A DNA stretch of 11,377 bases from CAYZEZ01 sp964477295 (lineage in GTDB: Bacteria; Bacteroidota; Bacteroidia; Bacteroidales; SM23-62). The stretch is from NCBI GenBank assembly GCA_964477295.1, contig CAYZEZ010000158.1, positions 1-11,377 on the forward strand. Direction: 5' to 3'. Shown one piece after another: positions 5,380-11,377 of this stretch. Position numbers and translations under genes: made by a program. The first letter of the stretch is position 1. Every line of letters starts with the position of its first letter. Under the pieces are notes generated by a model. That model was not told the DNA's origin, did not search any database, and saw only the letters and a program-made list of their open reading frames with translations.

Positions 5380-6945
5380 TCATTTTGCCCAATTTTCCCC
5401 TTCAGATGAACGTCTCCATTCGAAGTAGTAATCCAGTACTTCCAGAGACGTTGCACTGGGAACCGGTCCTATGTGTGGATCCGGGCCGAAATACATGACG
5501 TCAGGGTTGGACTCGCTGAATGGCGGCCATTCCGGTACCCCTTCCCCGTTTGGATTGTCGTATTTGGCAAAATTCGTCCAGTAAGTGCCCATGGCTTTCG
5601 ATATGGCCAGATCGGATTGCATAATATGCGGATCGGATGCATTGAGATGCAAAAATACATATGCCACATCCTGCCCGTGGGGTGAACCATAGCCGTAGCG
5701 GGGTGAATCCTCAGGAAAATCGGGGTGCTGATCGAAATAGTAATAATATACTTTTGATTTTCCTGTTCGGGACTGGAGGCGTGCCCAGGTCCACGTATGC
5801 CATCCAAAGGCAGCATCACGGGCCAGATCGCGGGCGGATTTCTGAACCGTGTTTTCGCCGGGAGGATACGCTTTTATTAACCTATCGGCAAATGGGCCAT
5901 ACCTTTCCTGAACCCCGGCAATATATGCTTCCGGTGTATTTGCCCTCGTAAAGCTGGCTCCCTCATCGGAGTTGTAACCGATCAGAACAGGCACATCATT
6001 GAATTTTCCGGCTTCATATAGCTTATACTGGTCGTCTGGGATCACATAGCCATCGATTATGGGCCACGCACTCCCCATTCCCCAGCCGCCCGGAAGATCC
6101 TCCGCGGCCATTTTCCTTAATTCAGCAAGGGAAGCTGCGCCTGCCTTTTCGGCATACCCCAGGCCGTCGTTCTCCGCCGTTTTTAACAGCTTGAGGTTTT
6201 CGCCCGGATACGTGGTGGGACGCGGGGGGCCGAACGATCCACCGCTTTGCGAAATGGCTCTGTGAAAAAGGCCTTTTGCCAGGGGGGATGCGCACAACAT
6301 GCTTACGGCGATTCCACCGGCCGATTCGCCGAAGATGGTCACCTGACCCGGGTCGCCGCCAAAAGATGCAATGTTCTTCCGGATCCATTCGAGGCCTGCG
6401 ATCATATCCAGCAGACCATAGTTACCCGAAACCTGATGGGGGCTTTCGGCGCTCAACCCGGGATGTGCCAGAAATCCCAGATGGCCCACACGGTAAGCGA
6501 TGCTTACCAGGACCACCCCTTTCCTGGCCAACATCTCTCCCGTGTACACCGGTTCGGCTGTCGATCCGAAACTAAATCCCCCGCCGTAGATCCAGACCAA
6601 CACCGGTATGCGCTCTTTTGCAGATTCGGCCGGGCTCCATACATTCAGGTACAGGCAATCCTCACTTTTCCCCGATGGGGGATTGCCACCCTGAAAGGCG
6701 GCCGGGGCAAACGCTGTCGTTTGCTTTACTCCCTCCCACTTTTCAACAGGCTGAGGTGCATGCCAGCGCAATTCCCCTACAGGGGGTGCAGCAAAGGGAA
6801 TCCCCTTGAAAACCGTCAGGCCATCCTCCACGGTACCCTGGATCCATCCGCCTTCCACTTTGACCTGCCCGGGCTGATGGGGGGAACAGGATGTGGCCGC
6901 CAGCAGAGGAATCGCTACAAGAAAACAGGCTAATTTCTTCATCAT
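5380..6945 (-). CDS. Type-B carboxylesterase lipoprotein (alpha/beta hydrolase)
   Basis: This 521-residue esterase of the carboxylesterase/para-nitrobenzyl esterase family hydrolyses carboxylic ester bonds; its substrate here is unknown. The signal peptide MMKKLACFLVAIPLLAATSC ends in a lipobox-like ATSC with Cys20, so it is probably a lipoprotein of the cell envelope. Family landmarks are in order: the SEDCLYLNVW signature (94-103), the oxyanion-hole GGGFSFG (121-127), the nucleophile elbow FGESAGG (Ser208), the acid in NSDEGAS (Glu328) and the histidine in GSPHGQD (His423). Length fits the family. I chose the paired ATG at 6945 because the frame upstream overlaps the preceding gene and lacks signal character. 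It starts 7 bases after the stop of the CE1-type gene and ends the operon. Acting beside another esterase suggests a substrate with more than one acyl decoration. Confidence 0.92.
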   Translation of the reverse strand: MMKKLACFLVAIPLLAATSCSPHQPGQVKVEGGWIQGTVEDGLTVFKGIPFAAPPVGELRWHAPQPVEKWEGVKQTTAFAPAAFQGGNPPSGKSEDCLYLNVWSPAESAKERIPVLVWIYGGGFSFGSTAEPVYTGEMLARKGVVLVSIAYRVGHLGFLAHPGLSAESPHQVSGNYGLLDMIAGLEWIRKNIASFGGDPGQVTIFGESAGGIAVSMLCASPLAKGLFHRAISQSGGSFGPPRPTTYPGENLKLLKTAENDGLGYAEKAGAASLAELRKMAAEDLPGGWGMGSAWPIIDGYVIPDDQYKLYEAGKFNDVPVLIGYNSDEGASFTRANTPEAYIAGVQERYGPFADRLIKAYPPGENTVQKSARDLARDAAFGWHTWTWARLQSRTGKSKVYYYYFDQHPDFPEDSPRYGYGSPHGQDVAYVFLHLNASDPHIMQSDLAISKAMGTYWTNFAKYDNPNGEGVPEWPPFSESNPDVMYFGPDPHIGPVPSATSLEVLDYYFEWRRSSEGENWAK

Positions 6946-6952
6946 AAGATTA

Positions 6953-8107
6953 TTATTCCGTAACGAAAATCCTGGGTGCAAAATCTTTGAGTGCCCTTCG
7001 CCATGTGAGCCATTCGTGTGCGGTTCCCTCCGACACATGGAAAACGACCTTATCGATTCCGTGGTCCTTCAGGGCTTCCACCCACTGCTCGGGACTGCGC
7101 TCTTCCGTACCGGTGCTGATAAACAGCAGGTTCATCTGCCGGTTGAATGCGTCAGCATCTTTGAACATGCCATTGAAGGCGGTTTCCAATCCGTCATCCC
7201 CTCGTATAAAAAATCCGCTGAACGTACCCATCCATGCAAATTTTTCCATGTTGCCTGAAACCGTCAGGCAGGTCTGGAATCCTCCCCTGGACAATCCGGC
7301 CATGGCCCTGTGCTCCCGGTCTGTATAAGTGCGAAAGGTAAGATCAATGAAAGGAATCAGGTCACTGGCATAGATTTCCGTAACGTTTCCGGAAGCCTCC
7401 CGCACATCTGCATTGGTCTTGATATCCCCGCTGGGCATGACCACAATCATGGGCACGGCTTCTCCCGATGCGATCAACCCGTCCATGATATTGGCCATGT
7501 GTCCCTGGTTGGACCATCCGTTTTCATCCTCACCCCATCCGTGCACCAGGTAGAGAACAGGGTATTTTTTCCCGGGATCCTTTTCATATCCGGCAGGCAC
7601 ATATACATTGATATGCCGTTCCAGTCCATTGATATCAGACCAGTAGTCTATGGACCGGACCTGTCCGTGTGGAATCTCCCTGTTGAACCGGTAATAATCC
7701 CCTTCCGGCCCCTCCGGGATTTCAATCCCCGACATTTCCCAGTTGCTTCCAAAAAAGGTTTTGGTGTTCTGGTCGGTAACCCTGACCCCGTCCACAACGA
7801 TGGCATAGTAGTGGAACCCGACCACCTGGGGATCGCACATGCCGGTCCAGACACCGGCTGTGTCCATCGTCATGTCGTATTTTTTGCCGGCAATGTCGAC
7901 CTGGACATGCTGGGCGGTGGGGGCCACCACCTTGAAGATGGCTTCACGGGTTTCCTGGTTGACTGCAGGATACTCCGCTAAAAAGATATTTGTAGAGGCG
8001 GGTTTGAAACCTTCCGGAGGCGGTTCGAACTGTGGGCCTCGTCTGAACTGAGCTGATAAGGTGCTGGTGATGACAATAGCAGCTGTGATTAAAAAGGTAG
8101 TTTTCAT
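6953..8107 (-). CDS. CE1-type esterase (feruloyl/acetyl xylan esterase-like) with N-terminal Ig-like domain
   Basis: This 384-residue secreted protein has a signal peptide ending near SAQ (residue 20). An early-set/CBM48-like immunoglobulin fold follows at about residues 38-130 (IFLAEYPAV...REAIFKVVAP...GFHYYAIVVDG), then an esterase-D/CE1 alpha/beta-hydrolase domain from about 150 to the end. The nucleophile is Ser273 in AGLSRGG, the oxyanion region is LVHGWGEDENGW (188-199), and the catalytic histidine is His364 in GTAHEWLTWR; the acid is less clear. Members with this architecture remove feruloyl or acetyl groups from xylan side chains. It sits 24 bases after the GH3 gene and 7 bases before the carboxylesterase. 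The exact acyl specificity cannot be told from sequence. Confidence 0.9.
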   Translation of the reverse strand: MKTTFLITAAIVITSTLSAQFRRGPQFEPPPEGFKPASTNIFLAEYPAVNQETREAIFKVVAPTAQHVQVDIAGKKYDMTMDTAGVWTGMCDPQVVGFHYYAIVVDGVRVTDQNTKTFFGSNWEMSGIEIPEGPEGDYYRFNREIPHGQVRSIDYWSDINGLERHINVYVPAGYEKDPGKKYPVLYLVHGWGEDENGWSNQGHMANIMDGLIASGEAVPMIVVMPSGDIKTNADVREASGNVTEIYASDLIPFIDLTFRTYTDREHRAMAGLSRGGFQTCLTVSGNMEKFAWMGTFSGFFIRGDDGLETAFNGMFKDADAFNRQMNLLFISTGTEERSPEQWVEALKDHGIDKVVFHVSEGTAHEWLTWRRALKDFAPRIFVTE

Positions 8108-8131
8108 GAGTGTTTGTTTGTTAAGTGATAC

Positions 8132-10726
8132 TTATCGAATGGTTATTTTAATCATTTTCAGATCATCCGGATCTGAATTGTTGCCGTAGTATACTTCATA
8201 CTCATCCGGCGATACCATCATCGTGCGCTGGCCCCAGTTGTAAAATTCGAAAGAAGAAGGAGGAAGGTCAATGGTGACCTGTTTCGATTCCCCGGCGGCA
8301 AGTTCGACCCGTTGGAAACCTTTCAGGGTTTTGAGCGGGCCTTCGATATCGCTCACTTTCCGGGTATAAACCTGCACCACTTCGGTACCGGCCATTTTAC
8401 CGGTATTTACCACGGGAACAGTGATTTGAATGGTATCGTCAGGCTCTATTGTCAATTTGCTTACGCTGGCTTCACCTATCTCAAATGAAGTATAACTCAG
8501 GCCAAATCCAAAAGGGAACAAAGGATCGGACATAAACCTATACGTCCTGCCTTTCATGGAATAATCCTCAAAATCCTTCAGCTGGTCCGAATTTTTGTAA
8601 AAAGTTACCGGCAGCTTTCCGGAAGGATTGAAATCGCCAAAAAGCACATCTGCAACCGCCTGACCGCCTGATTCCCCTCCGTACCATGCCTGAAGAATGG
8701 CATCGCAGGACTCCGTTTCCGGTGCCAGGGCAATGGCCGAACCGGAACAGTTCACAAAGACGATCTTTTTTCCGGCTTCTTTCAATGCTTTCAGGCAATT
8801 GCGCTGTACCGCGGGAAGCTCAATATGGGTGCGGTCGCCCCCTTTGAATCCGGGGTAGGATACCGGCATTTCTTCGCCCTCGAGCCGTCCGGAAAGGCCT
8901 CCGACAAACACTACCATATCAATGCCCTTCAATTTCTGTATGAGGTCGGTATAATCCACATCCACTTCCTTTCCAAAGTCAAATTCGAGGTTGGCCTGCC
9001 AGTTGTTTAACTGGGCATACCGGACTTCAATTCTGTATTTCTTACCTGCTTCCACAGTGTATGGAATCCTGGAAGGCAGGGTACGCCAGTTGCTGTACCT
9101 TCTCAGTGATTCTCCGTTTACCAGCAGTTCGAAATAGCCGGTTGCCCCGCACCTGAATACGATTTCTTCTGATACCTGCGGGATAAATTCAGTTTCGTAT
9201 TTGGCCGAGAATCCTTCCAGCTTCACCCCCGGTGCAAATTCATGCTGTCCTGCGGTTGTCAATTTAATTGGATTGGCCATTTGTTGCGTAGAAATGATGT
9301 CTCCTTCGCGCCGGGGATTGTTCCAGTAAGTGGCCTTAATCCCTTGTTTCCCCCCGATGGAGCACCGGTCGAAGTAACTCTGGGTTACTTTATCTTCCAC
9401 CAGATCGCAGCCTTTGTCGTAAATCATCCTCCCCTCGGGAAGTTTTGTCCGAATCCCTTCGAGGATGGAAATGGTGCGTATCGGAATGCCGTTGTAATTC
9501 CCCCAGAGCATGGGCTTGTCATCTGCGTTGGGACCGATCACGGCAATTTTTTCGACCGATTTGGAGAAGGGAAGGATATGGTTTTTATTCTGCAAAAGGG
9601 TCATGGTTTCCCGTGCCATCTTAAGGCCGAGCTGACGGTGCTGCTCATTATTCAGGACAGAGGGAGGGATCTGCGTCCATGGTACGATAGAATCAGGATC
9701 CATCTCCCCAAGGTCGAAGCGGCCGGTCAACACACGCAACAGGCTCTGGTCGATATCCTTCTCTTTGACCAACCCCCTCTCAACTGCCTCAGGAAGGGTT
9801 TTGTAAGGATAATTCATCCATACACATTCCACATCGGTCCCGGCCAGGACTCCCTTGGAGGCAGCGTGCACAGCATCGGAGGAAACCTTGTGAGAGTTGA
9901 AGAAATCGGTAATAGCGCCACAGTCTGAAACCACCATATACTCATATCCCCATTCATCCCGCAAAATCCGTTGCAAAAGACGCGTGTTCCCGCAACAGGG
10001 CTCATCGTCCAGGCGCTGATAAGCGCACATTACCTGCCGTACGCCGGCATCCTGGACCAGGGCCTTGAATGCCGGAAGATAGGTCTCGTATAAATCCCGC
10101 GGACTAACGTTGTTCAGGTTGAGTTCATGGCGGCTCCACTCGGGACCCGAGTGTACGGCGTAGTGTTTGGCACAGGCCAGCAATTTGTAATACCTGGAAT
10201 CCCCGGGACCCTGAAGTCCTTTCACCACCGAGATCCCCATCCGGGAGGTCAGGTAGGGGTCCTCGCCATAGGTTTCCTGACCACGCCCCCAGCGGGGATC
10301 CCGGAAAATATTCACATTGGGTGTCCATACCGACAGGCTCAGGAACCGCTTGTTTTCATTTCCCATCTGAATCCAGTGATTATACTTGGCGCGGGCTTCA
10401 TCCGATACGGCATCGAAAATCCGGAATACCAATTCATCATCGAACGAGGCAGCCATCCCGACGGGTTCGGGAAAAACCGTGACACTGTCATTGTTGGCAT
10501 ACCCATGCAAGGCCTCACTCCACCAGTTGAATTTTTTGATCCCCAGCCGGGGTATGGCATCCGACTGGTCACACATCAGAGTAGCTTTTTCTTCAAGGGT
10601 TAACCGGGAGATCAGGTCCCTGGCCCTTTCTTCGGAACTTAAATCCGGATCCTGGTAGGGGTAGGGCTGCCCCCATAGACTCATATTAAGTATAAACAGA
10701 GCAGAAAGAAGTTGAATTTTCTTCAT
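8132..10726 (-). CDS. GH3 beta-glycosidase, xylan beta-xylosidase type, with PA14 insertion
   Basis: This 864-residue secreted enzyme has a signal peptide ending near LWGQ (residue 20). The GH3 N-terminal barrel spans about 30-340, with EALHGY (71-76), FRDPRWGRGQETYGEDP (141-157), AKHYAVHSG (186-194) and the nucleophile Asp268 in VVSDCGA. The C-terminal GH3 domain runs from about 375. A PA14 module of about 130 residues (461-590, from GIKATYWNN to EFDFG) is inserted in it, and RLEGEEM (614-620) probably carries the acid/base glutamate. A fibronectin-III-like domain closes the protein (from about 760, GTEVVQVYTRK...PLKTLKGFQRVEL). This layout is common for beta-xylosidases, some also acting on alpha-L-arabinofuranosides or beta-glucosides. 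It lies 25 bases after the fucosidase gene in one operon. Confidence 0.93.
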   Translation of the reverse strand: MKKIQLLSALFILNMSLWGQPYPYQDPDLSSEERARDLISRLTLEEKATLMCDQSDAIPRLGIKKFNWWSEALHGYANNDSVTVFPEPVGMAASFDDELVFRIFDAVSDEARAKYNHWIQMGNENKRFLSLSVWTPNVNIFRDPRWGRGQETYGEDPYLTSRMGISVVKGLQGPGDSRYYKLLACAKHYAVHSGPEWSRHELNLNNVSPRDLYETYLPAFKALVQDAGVRQVMCAYQRLDDEPCCGNTRLLQRILRDEWGYEYMVVSDCGAITDFFNSHKVSSDAVHAASKGVLAGTDVECVWMNYPYKTLPEAVERGLVKEKDIDQSLLRVLTGRFDLGEMDPDSIVPWTQIPPSVLNNEQHRQLGLKMARETMTLLQNKNHILPFSKSVEKIAVIGPNADDKPMLWGNYNGIPIRTISILEGIRTKLPEGRMIYDKGCDLVEDKVTQSYFDRCSIGGKQGIKATYWNNPRREGDIISTQQMANPIKLTTAGQHEFAPGVKLEGFSAKYETEFIPQVSEEIVFRCGATGYFELLVNGESLRRYSNWRTLPSRIPYTVEAGKKYRIEVRYAQLNNWQANLEFDFGKEVDVDYTDLIQKLKGIDMVVFVGGLSGRLEGEEMPVSYPGFKGGDRTHIELPAVQRNCLKALKEAGKKIVFVNCSGSAIALAPETESCDAILQAWYGGESGGQAVADVLFGDFNPSGKLPVTFYKNSDQLKDFEDYSMKGRTYRFMSDPLFPFGFGLSYTSFEIGEASVSKLTIEPDDTIQITVPVVNTGKMAGTEVVQVYTRKVSDIEGPLKTLKGFQRVELAAGESKQVTIDLPPSSFEFYNWGQRTMMVSPDEYEVYYGNNSDPDDLKMIKITIR

Positions 10727-10751
10727 AACGATAATTGTTTTTATTGGATTC

Positions 10752-11377
10752 TCATTTTATCTTCCCTATGGTTGGAACCGGGCTGGTTTCTGATAACAGA
10801 GGCGGATCCATGATTTGCGGTGCGTTGTACACCCCGATATTGGAAATGACAGGACTGCTCTTCGAACCGGTAATGGTGAGGCGAAGTTTTGTGGCTTCGA
10901 CGGTGTGGAACCGGAGGATCCTTTTGTACCCGATGGTCGTGGCATTGGCCAGTTCATTCCAGTTCCCGTCTACAAAGGCTTCGACCGTAAAGGCTTTCAC
11001 ACGTTGTCCCAACCGGATGTATTCCTGCACCAGAATACGGTTAAAGGTGGTGGAATTACCAAAATCCACGGTCCATGATGCATTCGTTACCTCGCCGTCA
11101 GTGGCCCAGTAGGTTCCGGTGTCGCCGTCAATAGCCCTGGCAGCGCCAAATTTCTTTGAATCCCCGCGCACATTCGATGCTTCCGCATTCCCGTTCCCGG
11201 CGAGATTTACAGCAAATGCTTCCCGGACGGCCCTGGCGAAACCAAGAACGGCTTTCTCATCATTTTCATGGATCAGGCCGTTGGGCATGATCGGAAAGTT
11301 GAGCAGCAACGTACCATTTCGCCCAATGGAGTGGTAATATGTTTCCATGAGCTGAGGCACTGACTTCACCATGGCAT
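10752..11377 (-). CDS. GH29 alpha-L-fucosidase, C-terminal part (runs off the window)
   Basis: The frame is open to the right edge, so only the last 207 or so residues are visible and the true start lies outside. The segment YYHSIGRNGTLLLNFP..PNGLIHENDEKAVLGFARAVREAF is the conserved end of the GH29 catalytic barrel. A discoidin/F5-8 type C (CBM32-like) domain follows (ARAIDGDTGTYWAT, SWTVDFG, FNRILVQEYI, KLRLTITG), usually a galactose- or fucose-containing glycan binder. GH29 enzymes release terminal alpha-L-fucose with retention of configuration. The catalytic residues are not visible here. It is the first gene of the four seen in this leftward operon, and the gap of 25 bases to the GH3 gene implies co-transcription. 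Confidence 0.88.
   Translation of the reverse strand, partial: AMVKSVPQLMETYYHSIGRNGTLLLNFPIMPNGLIHENDEKAVLGFARAVREAFAVNLAGNGNAEASNVRGDSKKFGAARAIDGDTGTYWATDGEVTNASWTVDFGNSTTFNRILVQEYIRLGQRVKAFTVEAFVDGNWNELANATTIGYKRILRFHTVEATKLRLTITGSKSSPVISNIGVYNAPQIMDPPLLSETSPVPTIGKIK

Noticed and set aside
6247..6933. Long plus-strand frame of 228 codons opposite the carboxylesterase
   Set aside because: It lies antisense to a gene with a complete catalytic triad in GC-rich DNA and has no recognisable domain. The similar frames at 7310-7981 and 9242-9928 are rejected for the same reason.

Overview
The window looks like chromosomal DNA of a Bacteroidota species, most likely an environmental or gut polysaccharide degrader. 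Three things suggest this: the tRNA promoter carries an exact TAnnTTTG box, the -7 element of the Bacteroidota housekeeping sigma factor; the large MacB/FtsX-type permease is of the kind common in this phylum; and there is a compact glycan-degradation operon of secreted enzymes, one of them a lipoprotein. It falls into two parts of visibly different base composition. Positions 1 to about 5260 are AT-rich, and from about 5380 to the right edge the DNA is clearly richer in G+C.

Left part (1-5260). An initiator tRNA gene (tRNA-fMet, CAT anticodon, 32-103) is followed by a strong hairpin terminator. Downstream lies a leftward operon: an XRE-type HTH regulator, an ImmA/IrrE-type zinc peptidase whose reading frame runs back to the regulator's stop codon, and a short ubiquitin-like protein of the multiubiquitin type. 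Then come two rightward genes standing alone: a 786-residue MacB/FtsX-like ABC permease with no ATPase beside it, and a 115-residue SdpI-family membrane protein. Three same-direction repeats (cores near 1760-1793, 4660-4694 and 5232-5263) separate these modules. The first two cores match at 32 of 35 positions. The third begins like the first two but ends with CCCCGCTAC, the exact 3' end of the initiator tRNA, followed by a diverged copy of the tRNA's terminator. I read the segment as a stack of small islands inserted one after another at the 3' end of the tRNA gene, with the displaced original tRNA end near 5253-5305. This is inference: no integrase gene lies in the window.

Right part (5380-11377). 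Four leftward genes with gaps of 7-25 bases form one apparent operon. In transcription order they are the C-terminal part of a GH29 alpha-L-fucosidase with a discoidin-like (F5/8 type C) domain, which runs off the right edge; a GH3 beta-glycosidase of the xylosidase type with an inserted PA14 domain; a CE1-type esterase with an N-terminal immunoglobulin-like domain; and a type-B carboxylesterase lipoprotein. All three complete proteins carry export signals. Together they suggest removal of fucose, terminal beta-linked sugars and ester groups from a decorated plant or algal glycan. No SusC/SusD pair is visible; if there is one it lies beyond the right edge.

The most interesting items are the tRNA-anchored repeat array and the regulator / peptidase / ubiquitin-like operon at its left end.
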